DNA of 50,796 nucleotides from Pyrinomonadaceae bacterium. Its GTDB lineage: Bacteria; Acidobacteriota; Blastocatellia; Pyrinomonadales; Pyrinomonadaceae. Within the stretch, counting starts at the first letter, position 1, and every line of letters starts with the position of its first letter. The DNA lies in the NCBI GenBank assembly GCA_030838445.1, contig JAUZFQ010000277.1, positions 1-50,796 of the forward strand, in the 5' to 3' direction. Positions 26,601-35,157 of this stretch are shown here, in pieces. The translations under genes were made by a program, and so were the position numbers. The notes beneath the pieces were generated by a model. The model did not search any database. It was not told the origin of the DNA and saw only the letters and a list, made by a program, of their open reading frames with translations.

Positions 26601-26869
26601 ATTCGTTCGACTGCATCCTGAGCGACATCGCGATGCCCGGACAGGACGGTTACACCTTCATCGAACAACTCAGGGCGCGCGACGCGGCGCGCGGCGACAG
26701 TGGCGGCCGAAGCACGATCCCCGCCATCGCCTTCACCGCCTACGCGCGCGAAGAGGACAAGCAACGCGCGCTCGCCGCAGGCTTCCAAATGCACCTCGCC
26801 AAGCCCATCGCCCCGAAGGAACTCGCCGAAGCCGTCGCAACCGTCGTCGGCCGCACGTCGAACGTGTGA
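23687..26869 (+). CDS. Hybrid sensor histidine kinase (PAS-GAF-PAS-GAF-HisKA-HATPase-REC)
   Basis: 1060 aa, no membrane segments, so a cytoplasmic sensor. In order: PAS about 25-145 (ENAGDAIIIIDAASVIHFVN, ending GIARDITERKRAE); GAF 155-320; PAS 340-455 (ending LTDITEREQQEA); GAF 470-665; HisKA about 680-745 with H685 in LATLSHELRTPLTSILGW; HATPase about 785-905 (WNLLSNAVKFTPEGGRVEV, DTGEGI, HGGLGLGLAIV); REC about 930-1050 with phospho-acceptor D980 in LSDIAMPGQDGY. The second GAF has a 44-residue Asp/Ala/Ser/Thr-rich insertion (560-603). No separate regulator gene is adjacent, so phosphotransfer probably goes to a distant partner. The signal is unknown. The start is uncertain: no clear ribosome-binding site precedes the ATG. 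Confidence 0.92.
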   Translation: MNSPLPEEDNSSRVVSESAAAVESAPVDETCDGRFLTFAENAGDAIIIIDAASVIHFVNRAAEKIFGHPVAELLGQNLTLLMPDYLRHVHRAGLERYLATGTRHISWGGVELPGLHRDGREIELEISFGEFVEDGVRYFTGIARDITERKRAERRLAAHHAVTRVLAEAASVGEAAHNILEAVCENLRWEMGAFWCADDGDDDAAAGVLRCQEICQSAETESGEFAAHTRELTFARGVGLPGRIWESGEPAWVADLTRERNLPRADVAARTGLHAAFGFPVTLGREVLGVMEFLSREVRTSEPELRALMNTIGSQFGQFIERKRTEGALTVAEERARGEFDRYRSLVTATAQVVWTTDAAGRVADIPAWRAMTGQTKEEVSGRGWLDAVHPEDRERTAAHWRRAVESRSVYATEYRIRQRDGRYRDFAVRGVPVIADDGHLREWVGTLTDITEREQQEATQRFLVEASALLAASLDYETTLESLARLSVPFVADWCVVYVADDDGAIRPIAVTHGGDAEKIGRVWELERRENQNPDAATGVAKAIRTGQSELYAEISPPGDDATATTSDDAVGDDAAKSSDAATADDAATGSDAATVSDDGNRFRIARELGLVSAMIVPLVARGRTLGAITFATAESGRRYGLSDLALAEDLARRAAFAVDNARLYREAQEANRLKDEFLATLSHELRTPLTSILGWTNLLRSVKFDDATAARALETIERNARSQKQLVDDLLDASRIITGKLRLELKPTELKQVVEAACEAARPAAQVKGIELGLALDRAASLVAGDAERLQQVVWNLLSNAVKFTPEGGRVEVRLERAGTQARISVTDTGEGIREEFLPFVFDRFRQADQTTTRTHGGLGLGLAIVRHLAELHGGTVAATSAGEGRGATFEVRLPLLEYAKRGEALPSDAEHTHAGELAERQTVLGGLRILIVEDEPDTRVLLGKALERFGATVLACELVEEALAALDTDSFDCILSDIAMPGQDGYTFIEQLRARDAARGDSGGRSTIPAIAFTAYAREEDKQRALAAGFQMHLAKPIAPKELAEAVATVVGRTSNV
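25366..25495 (+). repeat. Low-complexity repeat inside the second GAF domain of the kinase
   Basis: Repeated words of the type AGCGACGCGGCGACG encode SDAAT/DDAAT peptides, forming an acidic insertion in a GAF loop. The surrounding sequence (AIRTGQSELYAEI before, RIARELGLVSAMIVPL after) is normal GAF. Confidence 0.85.
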
Positions 26870-26873
26870 AGTA

Positions 26874-26984
26874 GGAACGCGGAAGTAGAAGACAGGAAAC
26901 AGGAATCAGGAGTCAGAATAAAACGCGCGTCCGTTTTCCTTCTGTCTCCTGATTCCTGTTTCCTGTCTTCTACTTCCGCGTTCC
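26874..26984. repeat. Perfect 39-bp inverted repeat between convergent genes
   Basis: The left arm 26874-26912 and right arm 26946-26984 are exact reverse complements, with a 33-nt loop. The arms are built from short words (GACAGGAAACAGGAATCAGG). It lies between the stop codons of the sensor kinase and the aminotransferase and could terminate both transcripts as a hairpin, although no T-tract follows. Confidence 0.9.
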
Positions 26985-26990
26985 GCGTCC

Positions 26991-28106
26991 CTACTGCCTC
27001 ATTCCTTTGATCTCGTCCAACGCCGCGCCGAGGCGTTCGAGTCCGCCGGAGAGCATCTCTGTGTCGCCGCCGATGCTAAGGCGGAAGTGTGCGGGCATCT
27101 CGAAAAATCTCCCCGGCACGAGCGACGTTTCATACTTCTCGCGCAGCAGCGCGCAGAGCGCGTCAACGTCGCCGTCGAGGAGGCGCGGGAAAGAGATCAT
27201 GCCGTCGGTGATGGGGAATGATTCGAGGTCGTCGCGCGTGGCGAGAAAGTCGTTGGCGAGCGTGCGGTTGCGTTCGAGCAGGGCGCGTGAGTCGGCCGCG
27301 ATTTCGGGGAGGCGCGCGAAGGCGAGGCAACTGAGACGTTCGGCGGTGTGCGGTTGTGCGACGCCGAAGAGATCGTTGAGTCGCCACATGCGTTCGGCCA
27401 GCGCGGGCGCGGCCAGTATCCAGCCGCAGCGCAGGCCGCTGAGGCCGTAGACTTTCGTCAGGCTGCTGGTCGTAACGAAATGTTCGCCGAGGTGGTAAGC
27501 CGTGCGAGGCGTGCGCGCGAAGGCGGCGTCGAGATAAACCTCGTCAACGAGGACGCGCGCTCCGGCACGCGCCGCGATGTCGCCGATCTGTTTGAGCGTC
27601 TCGTCGTCCGCGTAGGCGTTCGAAGGGTTGTGCAAATTCGTCAAGACGACGAGGCGCGTGCGCGGCGTGATGGCGCGCTCCACTTCCGACGCGTCGAGAC
27701 GAAACTGCGAACCAGCGGGGCGCGCGAACCTTTTGACTTCCGCGCCGAGGTAGAGCGCGGCCGAGATGATCAACTCGTAGGTCGGCTGCTCGACGAGGAT
27801 TTCGTCGCCGGGTGCGACGAGTGCGGCGAGGGCGAGGAAGTTCGCCATCGAAGTGCCGTTCGCGGCGACGACCGAATCAATCGAGACGCCGCACTTCGCA
27901 GCGATGGCCTCTTGGAGCGGCGGGTAGCCGTAGAAACTCGCGCCGCTCAGTTCGAGGTCGGAGAGCGAGACGCCGAGGCGTTCGAGCGTGTAGTGGCGAA
28001 CGCCGCTCGTCGCAAGGTTGAAGGGCGCGGCCGATTGCGTCTTCGCCCAGTGCATGTAAGCGGAACTCATCACGCGTTGCGGTTGCGGTCGCGTTTGGCT
28101 CGTCAT
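26991..28106 (-). CDS. PLP-dependent class I/II aminotransferase
   Basis: 371 aa. It shows the fold-type I landmarks: YGYPPLQEAIA, NGTSMANFLAL, NLHNPSN (N160 binds the cofactor), DEVYLD (D188, Y191), and the Schiff-base lysine K218 in SSLTKVYGLSGLRCGW with R226. It would transfer an amino group between an amino acid and a 2-oxo acid; the substrate cannot be read from the sequence. The start codon overlaps the stop of the upstream permease gene (ATGA), so the two are translationally coupled and an amino acid taken up by the permease is a plausible substrate. Confidence 0.9.
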   Translation of the reverse strand: MTSQTRPQPQRVMSSAYMHWAKTQSAAPFNLATSGVRHYTLERLGVSLSDLELSGASFYGYPPLQEAIAAKCGVSIDSVVAANGTSMANFLALAALVAPGDEILVEQPTYELIISAALYLGAEVKRFARPAGSQFRLDASEVERAITPRTRLVVLTNLHNPSNAYADDETLKQIGDIAARAGARVLVDEVYLDAAFARTPRTAYHLGEHFVTTSSLTKVYGLSGLRCGWILAAPALAERMWRLNDLFGVAQPHTAERLSCLAFARLPEIAADSRALLERNRTLANDFLATRDDLESFPITDGMISFPRLLDGDVDALCALLREKYETSLVPGRFFEMPAHFRLSIGGDTEMLSGGLERLGAALDEIKGMRQ

Positions 28107-29470
28107 CGTTTAGTCCTTTGCTGCCTCAGCCAGTAGTAAGAAGCGGGGACGCCCGCGAGCACGATCAGGAAGCCGACCGCGCTGTTGGCCGGGTACTTGT
28201 AGACGGTGCTGACGACGACGAGCCAGCAGGCCGCGACAAAGAGCGCGGTGGTGTAAGGGTGGCCGGGGACTTTGAACCCCGCCGCCGCGTCGTCGCCGCT
28301 TGCGCGTGAGCGGCGACGGAAGATAAAGAGCGAGAGTCCGGTCAGCCCGAACCAGATGAAGTCTACCGAGACGACGTAGTTGAGTATCTGGCCGTAGCGG
28401 CCGGAGAGCGCGATGACGATGGCCGCCGCGCCCTGCAAGGCGATGGCGAAGACGGGCACGCGCGTGCGCTCGTTCACACGCGCGATGCCGCGGAAGAACA
28501 ACCCGTCCTCCGCCATCGCGAAATAGACGCGCGGCGTGGTGAGCAGAGACTGGCTGAGGAAGCCGAGCGTCGAGACGGTGATGCCGAGCGCGATGAGCCG
28601 CGCGCCGCGTTCGCCGAGCGCGCCGCGCATGACGCTGCTGGCGGGCGTGGTCGTCGCGGCCAACCCTTCCGCGCCGAGCGCGTAGACGCACACGAAACTG
28701 ACGGCCGTGTAAAGTAAGACGACGCCGATCACACCGAACAACAGCCCGCGCGCCAGGTCGCGGCGCGGCTCGCGCATCTCGCCCGCGACGAAACTCGTCG
28801 TCTGCCAGCCGCCGTAAGCGAACATGACGGGCGTCAGCGCCGCGCCCAACGCGAGTAACAGATCGAACGACACTGGTTCGCCGAGCGCGGGCGCGTTCGT
28901 GATGCCGGGGGCGTTCGCCGTGAACCACCAGCCGCAGAGAACGAGCGCGGCGATGGCCGCGATCTTCAAGACCATCAGCGCGCTCTGCACGTTGCTTCCG
29001 GCGCGCACGCCGAGACAGTTGATGGCTGTCAACAGTGCGAGCGCGAGCGCGGCGAGCGCGCCTTCGGCGAGTGGTGCGCCCGTGAGTTCGGCGAAGTAGC
29101 GCGCGAAGGTGATGGCGACGGCCGCCATCCCGCCCGACTGGATGACGAGCAGGAGCGACCACCCGTAGAGGAAGGCCACGGTCGGGTGATACGCGTCGCG
29201 CAGGTAGGCATACTGGCCGCCGACCTCCGGCCTGCGCGCCGCCAGTTCGGCATAGACGAACGCCCCGGCGAGCGCGATCAGCCCGCCGATGAGCCACGCG
29301 CCGAGGATGAGCAGCGGCGTGTGTACCTGACGCGCCACCTCGGCCGGGTTGACGAAGATGCCCGCGCCGATGATGCCGCCCATGACGAGCATCGTCGCGT
29401 CGAAGAGATTGAGGCGGCGCGCGAGCTTGTGCGTCGCGGCCGTCGCGGCTGGTAGTGTGGTGTCGCCCAT
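28103..29470 (-). CDS. APC-family amino-acid permease
   Basis: 455 aa from the ATG at 29470; the frame opens at a TTG ten codons earlier, without support. There are about twelve hydrophobic segments. The N-terminal signature of the amino acid-polyamine-organocation superfamily is clear: LFDATMLVMGGIIGAGIFVN, with the unwound G-x-G-I-F helix 1, then AGAFVYAELAARRPEVGGQY. It sits in the inner membrane and imports or exchanges amino acids. It overlaps the aminotransferase by 4 bp. No strong ribosome-binding site is visible at either start. Confidence 0.88.
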   Translation of the reverse strand: MGDTTLPAATAATHKLARRLNLFDATMLVMGGIIGAGIFVNPAEVARQVHTPLLILGAWLIGGLIALAGAFVYAELAARRPEVGGQYAYLRDAYHPTVAFLYGWSLLLVIQSGGMAAVAITFARYFAELTGAPLAEGALAALALALLTAINCLGVRAGSNVQSALMVLKIAAIAALVLCGWWFTANAPGITNAPALGEPVSFDLLLALGAALTPVMFAYGGWQTTSFVAGEMREPRRDLARGLLFGVIGVVLLYTAVSFVCVYALGAEGLAATTTPASSVMRGALGERGARLIALGITVSTLGFLSQSLLTTPRVYFAMAEDGLFFRGIARVNERTRVPVFAIALQGAAAIVIALSGRYGQILNYVVSVDFIWFGLTGLSLFIFRRRSRASGDDAAAGFKVPGHPYTTALFVAACWLVVVSTVYKYPANSAVGFLIVLAGVPASYYWLRQQRTKR

Positions 29471-29565
29471 CGGGAGCGCAGTGTGCCGCAGTCGGGGCAA
29501 GTTTGTAAACCCGCAGGCGGGCGGCGCATGACGCGCGGGGCGGTCAGTCGGTGAATGACGCGTGC

Positions 29566-29604
29566 AAAAAAAGAGCGACAGGATTGTTCGTCCTGCCGCT
29601 CTTG
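29566..29604 (-). terminator. Rho-independent terminator of the secreted propeller protein gene
   Basis: On the minus strand, an AAGAGCGGCAGGA arm pairs with TCCTGTCGCTCTT (one mismatch) and is followed directly by a T-run. It lies 56 nt after the stop codon of the 29660-34294 gene. Confidence 0.85.
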
Positions 29605-29659
29605 GTTTAAGGGTGCGGCGTCGCTGCGCGAGGCGGCGACGCCATGCCGTGTCGGTTAG

Positions 29660-32600
29660 TTAGGGCAACGCTTCGACGTTGACGAAGAAGCGAAAGCCGC
29701 CGCTCGTCATCACGCCGAGTTTGAATTCGACGTTCACGCTCGCGCCCGCCGCAAGCGGGTTGGCGAGGTTGAGCGTCGAGTTGAGGCCGCCGCCGTTGGG
29801 TTGCGCCGGAACAGCGTCAACCGTGATCGCGTCGAGCGTGACCGTCGTCGTGTCAACCCTCGTCAACGTGTCGGCGGTCGAGTTGAGCACGCGGAGGTCG
29901 GCCTCGCCGCCCGCGACGTTGCCGAGCGTCGTGATGTCCACGACGCGGAAGCGCACACGCGAGACGGTCTGCCCCGTCGTGTTGGTGAACTTGCGACGGA
30001 TGAGCAACGTGCCGAAGGCGGCGTTCGTCGGGTTCGCGCCGTTGGCCGTACGCACGCGGGCGCACGCGCTGGTGGGCGAGCCGAAGCCCGCGCACTGCGG
30101 ATCAACCAGCGACGCCTTGATGACGTTCGTGCGGTTGACGGGGCTGAGCAGGTTCTCCGGCCCCGGTGCGCCGAGCACCGACTGGACGCCGTTGATGAGG
30201 CCGCCCGTGGTCGAGACGAGCACGAAGTCGGCCGCGTTGTCGCCGGTATCCTGCGGAGTGCCGGAGACAAGTTTGCGGACGTAGCTGACCTCGCCCGTCG
30301 CCGTCGAGAGCGCGGCGAGGCCGACGCCTTCGCGCGCCAACGTGTTCGACTCGGTCTTGGAGCCGACCGCATCGAGCCGCGTGGCGTCGGAGTAGTTCGC
30401 GGGTTTGGCGGTCGTGAAGATCGTCAGACCCATGTCGTCGGGGAAACCGATTGAGTAGGTGGCATCGCCGAGCGCCGCGCTCGTGCCGCCGTAGTTATTG
30501 AGCGAGTAGCCGCGCGAGTTGGTCGCGAGATAGTGGCCGCGCGCCGGGATCACCTGATTGGCCGGGACGATGAAGCGCAGGTTGCCGTCGCCGCCGACGA
30601 CCGCCCAACCCTCCGAGCCGTCCGTCGTCGTGACGGTGAGCGGCGAGTCGCTGTTGTTGTACAACTCGATGAACTCGTCATCCGCGCTCGTCGCGCCGCG
30701 CAGGCGGAACTCGCTGATGATGAGCCTGCCGGGTGCGGCCGGCGCGGCCGCGGGCGGCGTCAGGAAGCCGGTGAAGTTTTCCACGGCGATCCCTTGCAGG
30801 TTGGTGACCGACTTGCTCGGCGTGTCGAACGTCACGCCGGCCTTGGCGACCGTGACGGTGTAGTTGCCACCGGGCGTCAGGCCGTTGAAGGAGTAGCCGC
30901 CCGCGGTGTTGCTGACGGTCGCGCTCGCGGTCGTGCCGGTGAGCGTGACGGTCGCGCCCGCGATGGGCTGACCCGTGCCGTCGGTGACTTGACCCGCGAT
31001 GCTGGCCGTCGCCGCTTGGGCGTCCTGCGTGATGGTGACGATTGTGCCCGCCACGTTGATCGTGCCGCTGCGCGACGCGCTCGTGGCGTTCGGCAAGACG
31101 GTGTAAGTGACCGCGCCCGTGCCGGAGCCGGTGCGGCCGGTGTTGATCTGAATCCAACCGGCGTTGGTCGAAGCCGTCCAAGTACAGGTCGAGTCCGCAC
31201 TCGTCACGGCGACCGTGCCCGTCGCGCCATCCTTGTTGGCGCTCGGCGGGTTGGCCGGCAAGACGCTCGTGACGCAAGAGGCCGAGAGCGTGACGCGGTA
31301 GGCGCTGCGCCCGTGCGTGAAGGCGAAGATGCTCGACTTGCCGCTGACCGTGTTGACGCTCAGCGACTCCACGGGGACGTTGGCGAAGCCGGTCACTTCT
31401 TTGTACCAGTTCGCGCCGCCGTCGAGCGTGACGAAGACGCCGAGGTCTGTGCCGACGTAGATGCGCTGGTTGTTGGTCGGGTCAACGGCGACGCTGAGCG
31501 CGGGAATGTCGGGGATCGCGTTCGCGTTGTTGGCCGTCTGATTGCCGTCGGCCAAAGTCCACGTCGCGCCGCCGTCGGTTGACTTGAAGACGTGACCGAA
31601 ACCGTTGCCGCTCGCCGCGGAGTTGAACGTCGAGACGGTGCACCAGAGGTTCGACGAGTTCGACGGATCGTATTCGACCCACGAGATTGTGCCGAAGCCG
31701 TTGCCGCGCGGCGTGAAGGATTGCAGCCAGACCGTGTTCAGCACGCTCGTCGCGGTGAGGGTCGTGGCCGTCGTGGTGCGGCGGAGTTGACCGGAGGCCG
31801 CGCCGGTGATGACCTTGTTCGAGTCTCCCGGTGCGATAGCCATCGCCGTTATCGAACCGCCGGTCTGTTGCGCGTCGCTCGTCCTCGTCCACGTGTCGCC
31901 GGAGTTGGCGGTGCGCCACATGAAGCGGCCGCCGATCCAGAGGCGCGTCGGCGTGTTCGGATCCATGCGGAAGACCGCGATGAAGGGGAACGTGTCGCTG
32001 AGGCCGGTAGACTTCGGAGCGAAACTGCCGCCGCCGTTGTCAGACCTTTGGATCGTCCCCCCGGTGTTCGCCGCGTAGAGAACTTGCGTGTTCGTCGGGT
32101 TGATGGCCACGTAGCCACCGTCGCCGCCGAGGATACGCTGCCACGCATTCGTGCCGGAGGCGTCCGTGCCGCGGTTCGTGCCGTTGTCCTGCGTGCCGCC
32201 GAAGTAGGACGTGCCGTTCGGGTAGGGCAGGCCGTGGTAGAACTGCGTCACCTGATAGCCGTTGTTGAGCGGCCCCCAGATAACGGGCGAGGGAACGGTG
32301 AAGAAGCCGCCGGGCGTGAACTCGTTGCCGCAGATCGGGCTGGTCGCCGTGACCGTGCCGGGGCCGGGAGTCGTGCCGGTCGAGTAGCCGACGTTGCCGG
32401 TCTTGCCGTTGTCGGTCTTGTAGATGCCGCCGTCGTTGGCGATGAAGATCGTCTGGTTCGTCGTGCCGTTATAGTTCGGGTGGAAGACGATGGCGTGATT
32501 GTCTGCGTGGACGAGTTGCGGGTCGCCGTTGCTGGGCGGCGTGCCGTTGCCCTGGAACCACCAGTAAGAAGCGACCGCCCAGTTGACGCCGCCGTTGTCT

Positions 32601-34294
32601 GAGCGGAACGTGTCCGTGCCGAGCGCCCAGACTTTGTTCTCGTCGGTCGGGTCAACGCCGAGTTGGTTGTGATACCAACCTTGATTGATGAACTGGCTCG
32701 TGCCGAAGCCGCACTCCGTCAACACGCCGTTGACCGGGTTCGACAAAAGGAGCGTGCTCTGCTTGTCGGTGGCGGCGGCCGTGTTGCGCACCTGCGCCGT
32801 CCACGTGCCTGTGTCGCCGCTCGACGTGGAGCGGAAGACGGCGTGCAGACCGTCGAGGTAGTTGCCCGCCTGATTGCTCGACGACATGGCGTAGATGACG
32901 TTCTGGTTCGAGGGGGCGATGGCGAGCGAGGTGCGCGCCATGTTGACGCCGTCGGTGAACACGTCAACCCAAGTGCCCGCGCCGCCCGCGTCCGTGTTGC
33001 GGAAGATGTGCGCCTGCGCGAACGTGCCGAGCGTGGCGTAGATGTAGTCGGTCGCCTGACCGGGGGCGTCCGTGCGCATCACCAAGTCCATCGCGCCGTT
33101 CAGGCCGTTGGTGGCGTTCGAGGCGAGGACGTTCGTCCACGACGCGCCGTTGTCGAGACTGCGGAACACGCCCGTGCGCGTCGCGGCGTAGATGTGGTTC
33201 GAGTCCGCCGGGCTGACGACGAGGTCTTGGATGAAGAAGAAGTTGGAGTTGTTGGTGGCGGGCAGCCGCGACCACGTCGCGCCCGCGTTGGTGGAGCGGA
33301 AGATGCCCGCGCCGCGCACGGAGTCAATGTTAAAGAAACCTTCGCCCGTGCCCGCCCAGATGGTGTTGGGGTTGTCGGGGTCGAAGGCCATGCAGGTGAC
33401 GCCGAGGTTCGCCATGAAGTCGTCGAGCGGCAACCAGTTCGCGCCGCCGTCGGTGGTCTTCCAGATGCCGCCGACGACGCCCGCCGTGTACATGATGTTC
33501 GGATCGACGGGGTTGACGATCAACGCGCGCGAGCGGCCGCCGACGTTGCCGGGGCCGAGGTCGTCCCAAGTGCCGAGGACGCCCGCCTGCTGATCGCCGA
33601 CGAGGTTGGGCTGGATGTCGCCCGCGTCTTTGCCCGCAGCCTTCTGCGTCAGCGACGACTTGCCGAGCGACTTGGCGACCTTACCCGTGACGATCTTGTT
33701 CAGCGCCGTCGAAAACTGCGGCATGTTTCTGACCTGCGCGAGCGCGGTGAAGTAACGCTCAATCGGAAGCTCCTTCATGCCTTCGGGGAGACGCTTCTTC
33801 AAATAATGACTGGCGGCCTCCGCCGGTTTGTCGAAACGCTCGCCCGGCTCGCCGCTCGGCTTGACCGGGTTACGACGATTGCCGACGCGCTGTGAAGCAA
33901 GCTGGGCGGCATTCATTTTCGCCGTCGCCGTCGCGGCCTTCGCGCTCCGGGCGCGCGCCGCTTTCAATTCGTTCTCCGGGAGCGTCGTCGCCTCGCCGGT
34001 GTCGCCGGGGGCGACTTCCGTTGCCTCGGTCGCATCCTGTGCGCCCTTCGCCGGTGCGGCAGGCTGCGCCGGACGCGCGGGCGTCTTCGCCTTCGTCTGC
34101 GGCGCGGCGGCGAGAGCGGCCGTGCTCGTCGCGGTTGCAGTGGTGGCCGGTTGCGCCGTCACGTCGGCCGCGGGCGCGAGAGACGTTTGCACGCCCTGAG
34201 CCTTATTACTATAACGGGGTAGAACTACCAGAGCCGAGCCGAGCAATATCAGGCTCGCGACCAGAAGTAAGGGGGTGCGTCTTTTCAAACTCAT
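29660..34294 (-). CDS. Giant secreted VPS10/sortilin-type beta-propeller protein with BACON, CarboxypepD-reg and lamin-tail domains
   Basis: 1544 aa from the ATG at 34294, chosen for GAGGAG upstream (the frame runs 25 codons further). Residues 1-34: basic MSLKRR then a hydrophobic core, a signal peptide or anchor. Residues 35-125: Ala/Thr/Pro-rich linker. About 190-1000: many BNR/Asp-box units of S-x-D-x-G-x-x-W type ([36 protein letters not shown]), as in VPS10/sortilin propellers. About 1007-1092: BACON-like (CTWTASTNAGWIQI). About 1095-1168: carboxypeptidase-regulatory-like (GTGQPIAGATVTLTGT). About 1190-1295: lamin-tail-like (LIISEFRLRG, DEFIELYNNSD). The last 150 residues match the paralogue at 35707. 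It probably binds a surface glycan or polymer; enzymatic activity is not evident. Confidence 0.85.
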   Translation of the reverse strand: MSLKRRTPLLLVASLILLGSALVVLPRYSNKAQGVQTSLAPAADVTAQPATTATATSTAALAAAPQTKAKTPARPAQPAAPAKGAQDATEATEVAPGDTGEATTLPENELKAARARSAKAATATAKMNAAQLASQRVGNRRNPVKPSGEPGERFDKPAEAASHYLKKRLPEGMKELPIERYFTALAQVRNMPQFSTALNKIVTGKVAKSLGKSSLTQKAAGKDAGDIQPNLVGDQQAGVLGTWDDLGPGNVGGRSRALIVNPVDPNIMYTAGVVGGIWKTTDGGANWLPLDDFMANLGVTCMAFDPDNPNTIWAGTGEGFFNIDSVRGAGIFRSTNAGATWSRLPATNNSNFFFIQDLVVSPADSNHIYAATRTGVFRSLDNGASWTNVLASNATNGLNGAMDLVMRTDAPGQATDYIYATLGTFAQAHIFRNTDAGGAGTWVDVFTDGVNMARTSLAIAPSNQNVIYAMSSSNQAGNYLDGLHAVFRSTSSGDTGTWTAQVRNTAAATDKQSTLLLSNPVNGVLTECGFGTSQFINQGWYHNQLGVDPTDENKVWALGTDTFRSDNGGVNWAVASYWWFQGNGTPPSNGDPQLVHADNHAIVFHPNYNGTTNQTIFIANDGGIYKTDNGKTGNVGYSTGTTPGPGTVTATSPICGNEFTPGGFFTVPSPVIWGPLNNGYQVTQFYHGLPYPNGTSYFGGTQDNGTNRGTDASGTNAWQRILGGDGGYVAINPTNTQVLYAANTGGTIQRSDNGGGSFAPKSTGLSDTFPFIAVFRMDPNTPTRLWIGGRFMWRTANSGDTWTRTSDAQQTGGSITAMAIAPGDSNKVITGAASGQLRRTTTATTLTATSVLNTVWLQSFTPRGNGFGTISWVEYDPSNSSNLWCTVSTFNSAASGNGFGHVFKSTDGGATWTLADGNQTANNANAIPDIPALSVAVDPTNNQRIYVGTDLGVFVTLDGGANWYKEVTGFANVPVESLSVNTVSGKSSIFAFTHGRSAYRVTLSASCVTSVLPANPPSANKDGATGTVAVTSADSTCTWTASTNAGWIQINTGRTGSGTGAVTYTVLPNATSASRSGTINVAGTIVTITQDAQAATASIAGQVTDGTGQPIAGATVTLTGTTASATVSNTAGGYSFNGLTPGGNYTVTVAKAGVTFDTPSKSVTNLQGIAVENFTGFLTPPAAAPAAPGRLIISEFRLRGATSADDEFIELYNNSDSPLTVTTTDGSEGWAVVGGDGNLRFIVPANQVIPARGHYLATNSRGYSLNNYGGTSAALGDATYSIGFPDDMGLTIFTTAKPANYSDATRLDAVGSKTESNTLAREGVGLAALSTATGEVSYVRKLVSGTPQDTGDNAADFVLVSTTGGLINGVQSVLGAPGPENLLSPVNRTNVIKASLVDPQCAGFGSPTSACARVRTANGANPTNAAFGTLLIRRKFTNTTGQTVSRVRFRVVDITTLGNVAGGEADLRVLNSTADTLTRVDTTTVTLDAITVDAVPAQPNGGGLNSTLNLANPLAAGASVNVEFKLGVMTSGGFRFFVNVEALP

Positions 34295-34818
34295 TACTGT
34301 GACTTCTCCTCGGTGAAAACGATTTCGTGGATGCAGGTTAAACGCTTGCTTGGGCAAAACGACGCCCAATGACTCCGGGGTGAGCGGAGAGACGAAAGTT
34401 CGGCGTCGGCCTCCGGGTTAGAATTTGCAAATTGACTACCGGCGATGCCCGTAGTCTGACCCCGTGTCCGACGCGCTTGTTGATGAAAGGGCGAGAGTTT
34501 CTCGCCGCAGTATGTAGAAGGAAATTGGAAACCCGCCGGCATCCACCGAATTACAGTCTCGACCGGGAGGCATGGGGTGCAGCTATGTTGCTTGAACTTA
34601 ATGAAGGCAAAACTTCAGGAGGCTCGACCAACCTAGTTGACAACGTCAAAATAAACTCCCGCGGCTCGGTTAGTCAAGTCGCAAAGTGACTCGAATCATT
34701 GCGGTCAGATCGTGGTTTCAGTAAACTACTTCGCAGAACCCACCCCGCAAGCGCACTTTTGCCGTCTGTCATCTGCCCGGCGGCCTCGATGAATCTGGAT
34801 CAGGAGAGGGGTCAAGCA
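34295..34818. other. Spacer upstream of the divergent propeller gene
   Basis: 524 bp with lower G+C than its flanks. The GAGGAG ribosome-binding site of the minus-strand gene lies at 34305-34318. A plus-strand ORF (34432-34689) is open, but its first half shows no coding character. Its last 34 codons begin with an ATG at 34585 and are discussed as a finding. No clear promoter pair or RNA gene was recognised. Confidence 0.5.
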
Positions 34819-35157
34819 TTGCTAAAAAATTTAACAAAAAATATTCTGATGCTCGCTCTGTTAAGTTTCCCCACCGGGAACGCGTCGGGGAGCGACGCGG
34901 CGGCGCGCGACGCGAGCGACGGAGGGCAGACGAGGCGGCCGAGGACGCGGCGACGTGTCGTGCGCCGCACGAGAAAGCGAGGACAACGCATGTCGGAGAC
35001 GAAAGACAACCCGCGGCCGCGCGACACCGGAGAGTCGGACGACGCGGCGGGACAAAAGAAGGTTGGCGAGAGCCGGAAGCCGGAGCCGCCCGCCCCGCGC
35101 CCCCGCAGAAGATACGACCCCGTTTTGCAACCTCCCGAAAAAACGCGCAAACCCTGA
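34819..35157 (+). CDS. Small basic, possibly secreted protein (hypothetical)
   Basis: 112 aa if it starts at the TTG at 34819, preceded at a good distance by AGGAGAGGGG (34802-34811). An in-frame ATG at 34789 lacks a ribosome-binding site. The first 22 residues (LKNLTKNILMLALLSFPTGN) look like a signal peptide. The remainder is Arg/Lys/Pro-rich and disordered (RRPRTRRRVVRRTRKRG). Codon third positions become G+C-rich after the signal, in contrast with the A+T-rich spacer. The function is unknown; it may not be expressed. Confidence 0.4.
   Translation: MLKNLTKNILMLALLSFPTGNASGSDAAARDASDGGQTRRPRTRRRVVRRTRKRGQRMSETKDNPRPRDTGESDDAAGQKKVGESRKPEPPAPRPRRRYDPVLQPPEKTRKP

Noticed and set aside
26874-26984. 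Insertion sequence or MITE ends
   Set aside because: No transposase and no target duplication is visible, and the spacers with similar architecture have different sequences.
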